A stretch of 64,000 nt of DNA from an uncultured Collinsella sp. (GTDB lineage Bacteria > Actinomycetota > Coriobacteriia > Coriobacteriales > Coriobacteriaceae). The translations under genes were made by a program, and so were the position numbers. The stretch is taken from the NCBI GenBank assembly GCA_958427145.1, contig CAUAAZ010000009.1, positions 9,741 to 73,740 on the forward strand, read 5' to 3'. Positions 41,548 through 50,631 of this stretch are shown piece after piece. The notes beneath the pieces were generated by a model, which was given only the letters and a program-made list of their open reading frames with translations, ran no database searches and was not told the DNA's origin. Position 1 is the stretch's first letter. The number at the start of each line of letters is the position of its first letter.

Positions 41548-42405
41548 ATGACCGATAGTAGCAAGAGCGCACTTTCCCTCATTAGCACCCATCAGGGATA
41601 CAGCGAGTCCGAGCAGCGCATTGTCGACTATATATTGGAGCACCAGTCCGAGGCGCCACGCCTCACGGCCGCTCAGCTCTCGCGCGCCGCTGCCACGTCC
41701 GAGGCGACCGTTTCGCGCTTCTGCCGCAAGCTTGGGTTTGGCAGCTTCCGCAGCTTTCAGTTTTCGTTGGCGAGGGATTTGGAAAGCCAGCGCAACGAGG
41801 GCCTGACCGACGAGGTCTCGCTCGACAATATGGAGCAGAGCCTCAAGAACATCCTGGCTGCCAAGGTGAGCGAGCTTAATGCGACTATCGACGGGATCGA
41901 CCACGATACGCTGGCGGCTGTTGTGCATGCCCTTAAGCATGCAGGGGTTATTGAGTTTGCGGCTGTGGGCAATACGAACGCGGTCGCGCTCGATGCGACG
42001 TTTAAGTTTTCGCAGCTGGGCCTGCGCTGCATGGCGAGCACCATTAGCGAGACATCAATCGGCTTTGCGCTCACGTTGCGCCCGGGTGACGTTATCGTGC
42101 TAATCTCAAACTCTGGCAAATCGCGCCGACTGAATCGCATGGCAAAAGCGGCTCGCGACTGCGGCGCAACCGTGGTCGTCATCAGCAGCGATAGCAAGTC
42201 TCCACTTGCGCGCCTCGCCGACTACACCTTTAATACCGTCAATCACGAAGCGTTGCTGACAACGGGTGACTTCGCGTTCTCCAAGATCAGCGCCACGATG
42301 ATCATCGAAGTCATCTACAACTTCCTGCTGCCCGAGATTAAAGACGCGCGTGAGCATATCAGCTACTACGAGGAGCTCATCCAGCCGGATAAGGTTGTTG
42401 AGTAA
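41548..42405 (+). CDS. RpiR/MurR-family sugar-phosphate-responsive regulator
   Basis: 285 residues: N-terminal HTH_6 domain (1-77; QLSRAAATSEATVSRFCRKLGFGSFRSFQ) and a C-terminal SIS domain (about 120-260; AVGNTNAVALDATFKFSQLG, VIVLISNSGKSRRLNRMAKAARDCGA) that binds a phosphosugar. AGGAG lies seven bases before the ATG at 41548. Divergent from fruA, so it probably controls fructose uptake in response to a sugar phosphate; whether it activates or represses cannot be told. Confidence 0.92.
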   Translation: MTDSSKSALSLISTHQGYSESEQRIVDYILEHQSEAPRLTAAQLSRAAATSEATVSRFCRKLGFGSFRSFQFSLARDLESQRNEGLTDEVSLDNMEQSLKNILAAKVSELNATIDGIDHDTLAAVVHALKHAGVIEFAAVGNTNAVALDATFKFSQLGLRCMASTISETSIGFALTLRPGDVIVLISNSGKSRRLNRMAKAARDCGATVVVISSDSKSPLARLADYTFNTVNHEALLTTGDFAFSKISATMIIEVIYNFLLPEIKDAREHISYYEELIQPDKVVE

Positions 42406-42413
42406 AACGCGTA

Positions 42414-42446
42414 GTGGGACAAAAATTTCAGTCTATTTTGTCCCAC
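42414..42446. terminator. bidirectional terminator between rpiR and recN
   Basis: GTGGGACAAAA and TTTTGTCCCAC, 11-bp perfect stem with A-run and T-run built into the arms, so it serves both convergent genes. Confidence 0.8.
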
Positions 42447-42464
42447 CAACACCGATGATACGAC

Positions 42465-44093
42465 CTAGCCTCGAGCTTCTTCGAGCATCTGTTTTGCGTG
42501 CGCCAGGCTTGCCTCGGACTGATCGCCGCTCAACATGCGGGCGATCTCGGCGGTACGCGCTTCGCCGGTTACCTCGTCCAAATGAGTCTGGGGAACATCG
42601 CCTGGTTCCTTGCTGACAACATAATGCTTGTCGGCCATGACGGCGACCTGCGCCAAGTGGGTTACGACAATCACCTGATGCGTAGAGGCGAGATCTGCCA
42701 GCACGCCCGCGAGCGCACGCGCCGTGGAGCCACCGACACCAGCATCGACCTCGTCAAACACCAGCGTATCGACACCGTCCGCGTTACCGAGGACAACCTT
42801 ACTTGCCAGCATGACGCGGCTGAGCTCGCCGCCCGACGCAATGCGGCGCAGGGGGCGCGGCGTCAATCCGGCACCGCTGCGATATAAAAGCTCATAGCTC
42901 GAAGGGCCCGCCGGCGTCCACTCGGCACGCGGAAGATCGCGCGACTCCCAAACGAGCTCGGAGCCGCCCATCTCCAGGCGCGCCATCTGACGGCCAACCT
43001 CATGGCAAAAGCGCGGAGCTGCCGTATTCCGCGCGCGTTTAAGCGCCTTGGCAGCAGCAAAAAGCTCGCGTTCGGCGCTCCCAAGCGCCTCGCGCGCCTT
43101 CTTGATCTGCTCATCACCATCATCGACCAGAGAGAGCAGTTCTTGTGAGCGGTCGCGCATGGCAAAGACATCGTCCATGGTGGGACCCCACTGACGCAGC
43201 AGGCCCTTGAGGTCGGAATACCGCTCGCGCATGCGAGCGAGCTCGCGAGGGTCAAACGCAACGCCATCGCGATAAGCACGCAGCTCATTGGCGCAATCCT
43301 CGAGCGAGATGCAGGCATCCGAAAGCGCATCGGCAATGTCGCCCAGCTTTCGATCGACAGTAGCCATGCGGGAAAGCTCCGCCACGGCACTGTTCACGGC
43401 ATCGAGCGCTCCCCCTTCAGCTGCAAGCGATGCATGGGCATCGTTGGCCGTGGCCACCAACACCTCGGCATGCTCGGAGCGCGGCAACAGCTCCTCGAGC
43501 TCCTCATACTCACCCGGCTTGGGGTCGACCTCGGCGATACGCTCGAGGGCAAAACGCGCTTCCTCGACGCGACTCCCCTGCGCGCGTGAGGCTTCCTCCA
43601 CACGGCGAAGCTCCTTGGCGGCGGCACGCGAAGCCTTAAAGCAGGTGCGATACTTCTCGAGCGCCTCAAGCGCCGCGCGCCCAGCCCAAGCATCGACCAT
43701 GGCAACGTGGTGCGCCGGGTCGAGCAGGCGCTGGTGCTCGTGCTGACCGCAAAGATCCATCATCACACCGACGCGCTCCGAAAGTTCGCGCACGCTGGCG
43801 ATGCGACCGTCAATTTTTACACGGCTGCGGCCCTCGGCAGAAAGGCTGCGCTGCACGGTGAAGCCCTCCGTGTCGTGCGGGCCATCAAACAGGCGCGCCT
43901 CGACGCTGGCAAGTGCCTCGCCCTCGCGCACCGTCGACGAATCCGCGCGCTCGCCCAAAATGAGCTTGAGTGCCGAGAGCAGCGCGGTCTTACCGGCGCC
44001 GGTTTCTCCGGTCAAAACCGTAAGGCCCGTGCTCGGAACCAACGTCGCCTCGCGAATGAGCGCAATGTTGGAAACCTGCAGCTCATCGATCAT
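42465..44093 (-). CDS. recN: DNA repair protein RecN
   Basis: SMC-like ATPase for double-strand break repair. The 542 residues have Walker A LTGETGAGKTALLSALKLILG, CGQHEHQRLLDP, a central coiled coil (about 150-340), RIASGGELSRVMLASKVVL (signature) and VDTLVFDEVDAGVGG (Walker B), ending with THLAQVAVMADKHYVV. Start overlaps the nadK end by 11 bases. It is the last gene of the run that starts near efp. Confidence 0.96.
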   Translation of the reverse strand: MIDELQVSNIALIREATLVPSTGLTVLTGETGAGKTALLSALKLILGERADSSTVREGEALASVEARLFDGPHDTEGFTVQRSLSAEGRSRVKIDGRIASVRELSERVGVMMDLCGQHEHQRLLDPAHHVAMVDAWAGRAALEALEKYRTCFKASRAAAKELRRVEEASRAQGSRVEEARFALERIAEVDPKPGEYEELEELLPRSEHAEVLVATANDAHASLAAEGGALDAVNSAVAELSRMATVDRKLGDIADALSDACISLEDCANELRAYRDGVAFDPRELARMRERYSDLKGLLRQWGPTMDDVFAMRDRSQELLSLVDDGDEQIKKAREALGSAERELFAAAKALKRARNTAAPRFCHEVGRQMARLEMGGSELVWESRDLPRAEWTPAGPSSYELLYRSGAGLTPRPLRRIASGGELSRVMLASKVVLGNADGVDTLVFDEVDAGVGGSTARALAGVLADLASTHQVIVVTHLAQVAVMADKHYVVSKEPGDVPQTHLDEVTGEARTAEIARMLSGDQSEASLAHAKQMLEEARG

Positions 44094-44943
44094 GACGCAC
44101 TCCGTAGAACACGCGGCTCACCGAGTTATAGAAACTCTCGGGACCATAATCCAGCAGCAGCACATCGCCGGGACCACGGCGCACAGCCACGCTCTCGACC
44201 GTGCCATCGCAGGTAATAAACTGTCCATCGATGGCGATCGCCGGAACGCTCGGGCGATCATCGGACATAAAGATCTCCACGACATCGCTCGGCGAGGTCA
44301 AAAAGGCGCGAGCCTGAATGGTATGCGGGGCGATGGGCACGCATACCATTCCCGTGTAATCGGGGCTGACGATAGGGCCGCCGGCGGAAAGCGCGTAGCC
44401 GGTGGAGCCGGTCGCCGTCGATACGACCACGCCGTCGCCGCGCAGGCGGTCGATATGATGGCCGGACACCGTGATATCGAACTCGACCATATCGGACAGG
44501 GGCCCGCGCGTAAGCGCCATATCGTTGAGAGCAAACGTGCGCACAACATCCTTCGTACCGTCTTCGCGAACCGAAACGATATCGGCGGCGATGGTAGCGC
44601 GACGGCTCACATGCAGCTCGCCGGACAGGGCGTCGCTCACGACCTGCAGAATGTCGCGCTCCTCGGGACTCGCAGCAGTTAAAAAGCCCAGGTGACCATA
44701 GGAAAGACCGAGGATAGGAATCTCGCGATGGTTGAGGATGCGGGCAGCGCGCAGCAACGTACCGTCGCCGCCGAGCGTAATGACCAGATCGGAGCCGTCA
44801 ATATCAGGCGTGCTTTGAATCTTCGATCGCTGATCGGCCGCCCATGCGACCTCGTAGCCCTGGCGCGTCAGCCAAAGCTCGAGCATCAGGCCGCTCTCGA
44901 CCGCCTCTTGCTTGTAGTAATTGGGAACCAGAAAGACCTTCAT
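44083..44943 (-). CDS. nadK: NAD kinase
   Basis: Makes NADP from NAD and ATP or polyphosphate. The 286 residues contain LVITLGGDGTLLRAAR (GGDGT), YGHLGFLT, FALNDMALTRG (NDxxL) and GDGVVVSTATGSTGYALSAGGP. Overlaps tlyA by four bases (ATGA). Confidence 0.96.
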   Translation of the reverse strand: MKVFLVPNYYKQEAVESGLMLELWLTRQGYEVAWAADQRSKIQSTPDIDGSDLVITLGGDGTLLRAARILNHREIPILGLSYGHLGFLTAASPEERDILQVVSDALSGELHVSRRATIAADIVSVREDGTKDVVRTFALNDMALTRGPLSDMVEFDITVSGHHIDRLRGDGVVVSTATGSTGYALSAGGPIVSPDYTGMVCVPIAPHTIQARAFLTSPSDVVEIFMSDDRPSVPAIAIDGQFITCDGTVESVAVRRGPGDVLLLDYGPESFYNSVSRVFYGVRHDR

Positions 44944-45752
44944 AGCGTTGCAGCTTTCTCGCTCATAACCGATACCTGGGATTGCAGCTCGCCTTGCGAA
45001 CGGTCGCCGGGGACTAACCTCTTGCCGTACAGGAAAAACTCAACGTTGCCCTTGGCACCATGAATGGGTGACACGCACACATCGACCGGGAACAGGCCCT
45101 TGGCAGCAAAGAGTTCAACCGCCGCCACGAGTGTATCGCGGCGCACGGCGGGATCGGTCACAATGCCGCCCTCGCCCACCAGCGCCGCCGGAGCCTCAAA
45201 CTGCGGCTTTACGAGCGTGCAGAATGCACCCGTAGGAGCCAGGCACGCCAGTACCGCATCGATAATGTTCGCGATGCTGGTAAACGAGACGTCACACACA
45301 GCCAGGTCGATGGCGCCGGCATAGCCAAGCTCAGGCAGCTGCGTCACGTTTGTGCGCTCATGCAGCGTCACGCGATCGTCCTGACGCAACGACCAATCGA
45401 ACTGGGCGCGACCCACGTCCACCGAGACAACGGTCGCAGCTCCACGCTTGAGCAGGCAATCGGTAAAACCGCCGGTAGAGCAGCCCACATCCAGACAAGC
45501 AAGGCCCGTCGGATTGATGCCAAACGCATCAAGCGCGCCTTCGAGCTTAAGACCGCCGCGGCCAACATAGGGAATGCGCCCCTTCACGTGCAGCGGCAGC
45601 CCCGGGATCACCTTAAGGCCCGGCGAAGTCAAGCGCTCACCGCCACTCGAGACCAAGCCGGCCATAAGAGTGCGAAGGGCATCCGCGCGATCGGCGCAGA
45701 TGCCCTGTGAAATCAGTTCGTCATCAAGACGCACGCGTTTCATGAATGCCAT
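44940..45752 (-). CDS. tlyA: TlyA-family rRNA methyltransferase / hemolysin-like protein
   Basis: S4 domain (about 4-60) followed by an FtsJ-like SAM methyltransferase (ACLDVGCSTGGFTDCLLKRGA, LAVCDVSFTSI, LVKPQFEA). TlyA proteins 2'-O-methylate 16S and 23S rRNA, and this sets sensitivity to capreomycin. The 270-residue length is normal. The start is uncertain between 45752 and the ATG three codons later; neither has a strong ribosome site. It shares the operon with nadK and recN, a common order in Gram-positives. Confidence 0.92.
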   Translation of the reverse strand: MAFMKRVRLDDELISQGICADRADALRTLMAGLVSSGGERLTSPGLKVIPGLPLHVKGRIPYVGRGGLKLEGALDAFGINPTGLACLDVGCSTGGFTDCLLKRGAATVVSVDVGRAQFDWSLRQDDRVTLHERTNVTQLPELGYAGAIDLAVCDVSFTSIANIIDAVLACLAPTGAFCTLVKPQFEAPAALVGEGGIVTDPAVRRDTLVAAVELFAAKGLFPVDVCVSPIHGAKGNVEFFLYGKRLVPGDRSQGELQSQVSVMSEKAATL

Positions 45753-45778
45753 CAACCATTCGTATCCGGAGATGCGGC

Positions 45779-46018
45779 CTAGCTATCCTGGGATTCGTTT
45801 GCCGCATCCTCATCATATTCCTGCTCGAGCTTGTCGGCCTCACGCGGCGTCAACTCAAACTTGTCGACCATATCGACCGCGCGGGAGCCCAGCTCAATCG
45901 CCTCGTCAAACAAATCGAGCGAACGCTCCAAGGAGGTATCCTTGGAGCGAACGGTGGCGATGATCTGATCCAGACGGTCCGAGATCTCGTCGAAGTTGCG
46001 GACGGAACCCTCTGGCAT
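45779..46018 (-). CDS. xseB: Exodeoxyribonuclease VII small subunit
   Basis: 79 residues with FDEISDRLDQIIATV and SLERSLDLFDEAIEL, the two-helix XseB pattern, and an acidic tail. The large subunit XseA is not in the window. It lies two bases after nusB. Confidence 0.87.
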   Translation of the reverse strand: MPEGSVRNFDEISDRLDQIIATVRSKDTSLERSLDLFDEAIELGSRAVDMVDKFELTPREADKLEQEYDEDAANESQDS

Positions 46019-46020
46019 GG

Positions 46021-46605
46021 CTACTCCTCGACGGAGTCTACAACAGCCTCGGCGGCGTCCGTATCCTCGGCCAGCACGCCAGCCTCAGCCTGGGCAACCG
46101 CAACCTTGGCGGCAGCCTCGGCAGCCCGTGCCTCCTCGCGAGCGCGATCTTCGGCCAGCAGCTCTTGGTACAGGTCCTCGCCCGGCAGCTCCTCGCTGCG
46201 AGCGATCTTGCCCAGCACGCCGTTGACGAACGAAGCGGACTGGTCGGTGCCATAGGCCTTGGCGAGCTCGACGGCCTCGTTGATTACGATGGCGTCCGAG
46301 ACCTCCTCATCGGTGAGGAAACGCATCTCGTAAACGGCGATACGCAGCAGATTGCGGTCGGCGCCGGGCATGCGCATAAGATCCCAGTTCTTGGCAACGG
46401 AGCGCAGAGCGCAGTCGATGCGATCGATATGCTCGTAGGCACCACGGCAAAGCTCAAGCGCATAGGGGTCGAGGGGGCCCTTCGAGATCAGGAAATCGCC
46501 CTCGAGGACGCGCTCAAGCGGGCTGTCCGTGGCCTCGGCCTGGAACAGCAGCTGCAGCGCCTGACTGCGGGCAAGCGTGCGCCCGCGATAAACCTTAAGG
46601 CTCAA
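46021..46605 (-). CDS. nusB: Transcription antitermination factor NusB
   Basis: RNA-binding partner of NusE in rRNA antitermination. The 194 residues have the NusB core (1-140: ARSQALQLLFQAE, ADRNLLRIAVYEMRFL, VINEAVELAKAYGTDQSASFVNGVLGKIA) followed by an Ala/Glu-rich tail of about 45 residues not found in short NusB proteins. Three bases separate it from the Asp23 gene. Confidence 0.94.
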   Translation of the reverse strand: MSLKVYRGRTLARSQALQLLFQAEATDSPLERVLEGDFLISKGPLDPYALELCRGAYEHIDRIDCALRSVAKNWDLMRMPGADRNLLRIAVYEMRFLTDEEVSDAIVINEAVELAKAYGTDQSASFVNGVLGKIARSEELPGEDLYQELLAEDRAREEARAAEAAAKVAVAQAEAGVLAEDTDAAEAVVDSVEE

Positions 46606-46608
46606 AGG

Positions 46609-46971
46609 TTACTCCTTGGGGAAAACGAGGCCGTCAATGCAAACGTCAACGCGCTCGACCTCGACGCCCACCTGAGCATCGATGGCGGCGACCACGGCGG
46701 CGCGAACGGCCTCGGCGAGTTTCTTGAACGGATAGCCAAAGAACACCACGACACGCACGGTGAGTGCGAGCTTGTCGCCAACGACCTCGGCCTCGACCGC
46801 CGGCTCGGAAGCCGGGGCCTTGGACGAGAGCATCATGGAGACAAGATTAGTGGCAAGGTCCTTGACGCCAACGGAGGCGATGCCCTCGACATCGGACACG
46901 GCGCGCGAGACGATGGCGGTCAGAACATCGGGCGAAATGCCGATGCCGTCAATCTTGATTTCCTGGGGCAT
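46609..46971 (-). CDS. Asp23/Gls24 family envelope stress protein
   Basis: 120 residues: IKIDGIGISPDVLTAIVSRAVSDVEGIASVG and VVVFFGYPFKKLAEAVRAAVVAAID are the family halves. Usually membrane-associated at the cell surface and stress-linked in Firmicutes; here, as often, between efp and nusB. No membrane helix of its own. Confidence 0.88.
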   Translation of the reverse strand: MPQEIKIDGIGISPDVLTAIVSRAVSDVEGIASVGVKDLATNLVSMMLSSKAPASEPAVEAEVVGDKLALTVRVVVFFGYPFKKLAEAVRAAVVAAIDAQVGVEVERVDVCIDGLVFPKE

Positions 46972-46995
46972 GAGTCCTCCTAGAAAAGTTGGTTG

Positions 46996-47559
46996 CTAGA
47001 CGCGGGAGACGAACTTGCCGTCGCGGGTGTCAACCTTGATGACCTCGCCCTCGTTGAGGTACATGGGGACCTGGATGACAGCGCCGGTGTCGATCGTGGC
47101 CGGCTTGGTGGAACCCTGGACGGTGTCGCCCTTAAAGCCCGGGTCAGTTTGGACAATGGTGGTCTCGATGAACATCGGCGGGGTCACGCCCATGAGCTCA
47201 TCGTCGGCGAAGAGCAGCTGGCAGATGTCGTTCTCGCGCAGCCACTTGGAGTTCTCGCCCACCATGTCCTCGGGAACGGGAACCTGCTCATAGGACTCGT
47301 TGTCCATGAAGATGTAGTCGGTGCCATCGTTGTAGAGGTACTGGAACTCACGGGTGGTGAGCATGACGCTCTCGAACTTGGTGCCGGCGTTGCAGGTGTT
47401 CTCGACGACGCGGCCGCTCTTGATGTCGCGGGTCTTGTAGCGCACAAACGCGCCGCCCTTGCCCGGCTTGACATGCTGGAACTCGACGATGGTGTAGACC
47501 TTGTCCTTAATGCGGAGACCGAGGCCGTTCTTGAAGTCGGCGGTAGAAATGGTAGGCAT
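46996..47559 (-). CDS. efp: Elongation factor P
   Basis: Relieves ribosome stalling at polyproline. 187 residues in three barrel domains: MPTISTADFKNGLGLRI at the start, the tip loop KPGKGGAFVRYK with a Lys where EF-P is modified, and C-terminal TVQGSTKPATIDTGAVIQVPMYL. AAGAAAGG precedes the ATG at 47559. It is the first gene of the run efp to recN. Confidence 0.96.
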   Translation of the reverse strand: MPTISTADFKNGLGLRIKDKVYTIVEFQHVKPGKGGAFVRYKTRDIKSGRVVENTCNAGTKFESVMLTTREFQYLYNDGTDYIFMDNESYEQVPVPEDMVGENSKWLRENDICQLLFADDELMGVTPPMFIETTIVQTDPGFKGDTVQGSTKPATIDTGAVIQVPMYLNEGEVIKVDTRDGKFVSRV

Positions 47560-47616
47560 AGCGACCTTTCTTGTTATGGGCAGAACGCACAAGCGTCCAA
47601 ATTACATACGTTAAAA

Positions 47617-47622
47617 ATTATA
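47617..47622 (-). promoter_or_regulatory. -10 element upstream of efp
   Basis: TATAAT on the minus strand 58 bases before the efp start. The -35 is poor. Confidence 0.4.
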
Positions 47623-47652
47623 CACTTGCAGGCGGCGCCTGAGGCGAGCGCA

Positions 47653-47695
47653 TAAAAAGAGAACGCGGGGCGTCCTAATCGATCCGGACGCCCCG
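47653..47695 (-). terminator. intrinsic terminator after the Xaa-Pro peptidase gene
   Basis: On the minus strand CGGGGCGTCC and GGACGCCCCG form a 10-bp stem, followed by CGTTCTCTTTTT. Confidence 0.85.
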
Positions 47696-47720
47696 CCCCC
47701 AAACTATCTACCGAAGTAGA

Positions 47721-48851
47721 CTAGCAGTCGATAATGTGCAGGTCGTGCGGGGTCTTGGTGAAGGGCTCATATCCGTTCTCGGTGACGACGCCGTAGTCCT
47801 CCAGGCGCACGCCGCCCACACCGGGCAGATACACGCCGGGCTCCATGGTGATAACCGAGCCGACCTCAATGATGTTCTTGCTACGGTTGAAGTTGGGCAG
47901 CTCGTGGATGTCGATACCGACGCCGTGGCCCAGGCCATGGTTGTAGTAATCGCCATAACCGGCATCGCCGATGATCTTCTTGGAAAGCTTGAAAATGTCG
48001 TTGCCCTCGACGCCCGGATGGATGGCGGCGACGCACTCCTCGTGCGTACGGCGCACAAGCGCATACAGGTCAAGCTGCTCCTGCGTGGGCTCGCCCATCA
48101 CGACAGTGCGTGTCATGTCGGAGCGATAATCGCAGTAGCCCGCGCCGTAATCCATGAGGACAAAGTCGCCCTTCTCGATCACGCGGTCGCTCGGCACGGC
48201 ATGCGGGTTGGCGGTGTTGGGACCACTCGCCACGATGGAGCCGAAGGCAAGACTGTCGGCGCCGTTGGCGAACATAAAGTTCTCGAGCTCGTTGCGAACC
48301 TGCTTCTCGGTCATACCAGGCTTAATAAACCCGAGCATGTGCTGGAAGGCGGCGTCGGTGATCGACTGTGCGTGGCGCATGAGCTCGATCTCCTCGGCAT
48401 CCTTGATGGCGCGCATCTTGCGAATGTCGTCGTGCATCAACGGCAGCATGCAGGCGACAGAGCGGTCCTCCAGGCCGCGCTGAATGCCTTGGTAGAAGTT
48501 GATCTGCATATCGTCCTCGACAGCGCAGACGCGGCACTTGTTGGCTGCAATCTTGCCGGCGACCCAACCGGGGATGGTGCCCTCTTCCATGTCGTAGACC
48601 CAGGGGCTTCCGGCGGGCGTGTTCTCCTCAAAGCTGTTGAGGTAGCGCGAGTCGGTATGGAACAGGCACTGGTCAGCCGTAATAAACGCCGCGTGCGGGA
48701 ACTCGAAGGTGTAGTCGAAGACGCCCTTCACGCCCGTGAGCCAACGAAGATTGGCCTCGTCGCGTACCACGATAGCGTCGTAGCCGCGCTCGACCATCAG
48801 GGCACGGACACGTTCGATACGACCGGCAGGACCGGCAGCAAACTCAGACAT
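47721..48851 (-). CDS. pepP: Xaa-Pro aminopeptidase (M24 family)
   Basis: Removes N-terminal residues next to proline using two metal ions. The 376 residues comprise an N-terminal creatinase-like domain (1-135) and the pita-bread catalytic domain with metal ligands in [18 protein letters not shown] (two Asp), [15 protein letters not shown] (His), ITMEPGVYL (Glu) and VRLEDYGVV (Glu). Starts MSEFAAG, 128 bases after aroB's end in a gap (48852-48983) containing nothing else recognisable. Confidence 0.93.
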   Translation of the reverse strand: MSEFAAGPAGRIERVRALMVERGYDAIVVRDEANLRWLTGVKGVFDYTFEFPHAAFITADQCLFHTDSRYLNSFEENTPAGSPWVYDMEEGTIPGWVAGKIAANKCRVCAVEDDMQINFYQGIQRGLEDRSVACMLPLMHDDIRKMRAIKDAEEIELMRHAQSITDAAFQHMLGFIKPGMTEKQVRNELENFMFANGADSLAFGSIVASGPNTANPHAVPSDRVIEKGDFVLMDYGAGYCDYRSDMTRTVVMGEPTQEQLDLYALVRRTHEECVAAIHPGVEGNDIFKLSKKIIGDAGYGDYYNHGLGHGVGIDIHELPNFNRSKNIIEVGSVITMEPGVYLPGVGGVRLEDYGVVTENGYEPFTKTPHDLHIIDC

Positions 48852-48983
48852 GCAGATTCCTTTCTTGTTGTCTCTATATAGACGGGACGGGTCTCAACCG
48901 GACGACGGAATCGCATGCGATTCGCAACCGATTGAAAACCCGCCCCTCAACATGATACGAAAGACAATGGATGTCAATAAATC

Positions 48984-50093
48984 TTAGAGAAGTTCTTTGC
49001 GAGAAGCCAAATAGGCGTGAGCATGACGCTCAAGAACCTCGTCCTCGACGCTCGTTAGGCGAATGGCACCGAGTGCTGCGGGCAGCGGCAGCATGCTGCG
49101 ATTCGAGCGAGCGAACTGCTGCTTGCGGAACTCCTCGATATATGCGGCAGGCTCCAGGTCGAAGGCAAGCTCCTCGATACCAAAGTCCTCCAGACAGTCA
49201 TCGACCTCAAAGACGTAATCGATATCGAAGTCGCAGGCGTCGTGGGCAAGGCGCGCCTCAAAGCGCATGCCCTCGGATAACAGCTGATAGGCAGGGACCT
49301 GCGAAGCGGCATCGCCCAAGCAGGCGCGCAGGGTACGCTCCCCCGTCTTGCCAAAATCGAGCGCATGGCGAGCGCTCGGGTTCGTGGCCATCAGTACGTC
49401 CTTGCGGGCAGTCTGAGACCATTGAACGGCATTGACGAGCGCGACCTCCTCGCCCGCGAGAATCTCGGGGACGGTCTCAGTAAACTGATTCCAGCGGGAC
49501 TTACTGCTCGAAAGCATGGTGCCAACAAGCACCACAAAGCCGAGCTTGAGGTCCTCGGGATCCGCCTCACGAACAAGGTCGAGGTCACACACGACCAAGC
49601 CCGGTTCGGGACGGAACGCGATAGCGGGAAGCGCATTGGCCGACGAGGCGACGAGCGGCTTCATGGTCGTCGCGACCGTGAGCATGGCGTCGAAGGTCGT
49701 CGGCAACAGCGCGCACTCGGTTCGGCCGCACCACTGGTTGGCGCACCAGCTAACAACCGAGCAGGTTGCGGCATCGCCAACAGCAACAACCAAGTCATCG
49801 CAGGTAATACCGTTAGCCGACAGTGCGCCAAAGACAGTATCGGCGTCAGCCAAGGTCGCGCCATCAGGCGAAACCTCAAGCGAAAGCTCCGACACAGCAA
49901 AGCCGGCATCAACCAGAGCGTGCTCAACGATCTCGCCAAAGCGATCGGACACAGCGCTGTTCCAGACAACCATCGCGCGCTTGGGCTTGCCCACGGCCGA
50001 GGCAAACATACGCGACAGTTCATCGAACGCACCCAATCCGACACGGACATCGACGCTGCGGTTTTGGAAATTGATCAGTTGACGGCGAATCAT
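48984..50093 (-). CDS. aroB: 3-dehydroquinate synthase-like protein lacking the metal site
   Basis: 369 residues that follow the AroB fold (DDLVVAVGDAATCSVVSW at the NAD-binding GGG.VGD.AG position; ALLPTTFDAML at the PTTLLAQ position). The functional residues are changed: the GGKTGVN loop reads TTMKPLVAS, the ligand Glu of FAEVIK is absent (GFVVLVG), LNFGHTFGHA reads LDFGKTGERT, and the HGEA motif reads LLSEG. All three zinc ligands are therefore lost. It overlaps aroK (ATGA), so it stays with the shikimate gene partner. Either a changed function or an inactive relic; homology is fairly sure, activity is doubtful. Confidence 0.75.
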   Translation of the reverse strand: MIRRQLINFQNRSVDVRVGLGAFDELSRMFASAVGKPKRAMVVWNSAVSDRFGEIVEHALVDAGFAVSELSLEVSPDGATLADADTVFGALSANGITCDDLVVAVGDAATCSVVSWCANQWCGRTECALLPTTFDAMLTVATTMKPLVASSANALPAIAFRPEPGLVVCDLDLVREADPEDLKLGFVVLVGTMLSSSKSRWNQFTETVPEILAGEEVALVNAVQWSQTARKDVLMATNPSARHALDFGKTGERTLRACLGDAASQVPAYQLLSEGMRFEARLAHDACDFDIDYVFEVDDCLEDFGIEELAFDLEPAAYIEEFRKQQFARSNRSMLPLPAALGAIRLTSVEDEVLERHAHAYLASRKELL

Positions 50094-50623
50094 AGCAGCC
50101 CACGCTCCAAAAGCATCTCGGCACAAAGGTAGGAAACGTCCTCGAAGGACTTGTTGCGAATATCAAGGGTAAGGTCGGCGGCCTGGCGATACAGCGGACG
50201 GCGATGCTCAAACAGGCGCGCGGCATGCTCGGGCGAACGGAAATCGGGGCGCGTGTCGGACCGACGAATCTGGCGAATCGAATCCTCGAAGTCGCCCTCG
50301 AGGTACACGCGCGTACCCATTTCGTGCATCAGCTCAATATTCACCGGCGTCTCGACGATACCGCCCCCGCACGAAACCAACAGGCTGCGCTCGCTTTGGA
50401 GCGAACGGAGCGCCGAGGTCTCGAGCTCACGAAAACGATCCTCGCCCTCGGTCTCAAAAATCTCGGTTACCGACTTACCGCAACGGCGCACGACCAGTCG
50501 GTCGGTATCGATAAAACGCCGCTTGAACATAGTGCCGACGTTGCGCGCGAGCGTCGATTTGCCCGCGCCCAAAAAGCCGATAAAGAAGATATGGTCGCAG
50601 CCGTGTTTGGTGTGCTGGGACAT
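50090..50623 (-). CDS. aroK: Shikimate kinase
   Basis: Phosphorylates shikimate. The 177 residues have P-loop FIGFLGAGKSTLARN, FIDTDRLVV (the D-T-D substrate Asp), GEDRFRELE (substrate Arg), LVSCGGGIVE and a C-terminal lid RRPLYRQAADL. The active-site motifs are intact, unlike the neighbouring AroB-like protein. Eight bases after yqeG. Confidence 0.93.
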   Translation of the reverse strand: MSQHTKHGCDHIFFIGFLGAGKSTLARNVGTMFKRRFIDTDRLVVRRCGKSVTEIFETEGEDRFRELETSALRSLQSERSLLVSCGGGIVETPVNIELMHEMGTRVYLEGDFEDSIRQIRRSDTRPDFRSPEHAARLFEHRRPLYRQAADLTLDIRNKSFEDVSYLCAEMLLERGLL

Positions 50624-50631
50624 AGCGAGAC

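Noticed and set aside
42465..44093. Possible LexA box in front of recN
   Set aside because: recN begins inside nadK and no CGAAC-N4-GTTCG site is seen in the upstream gene ends that I checked.
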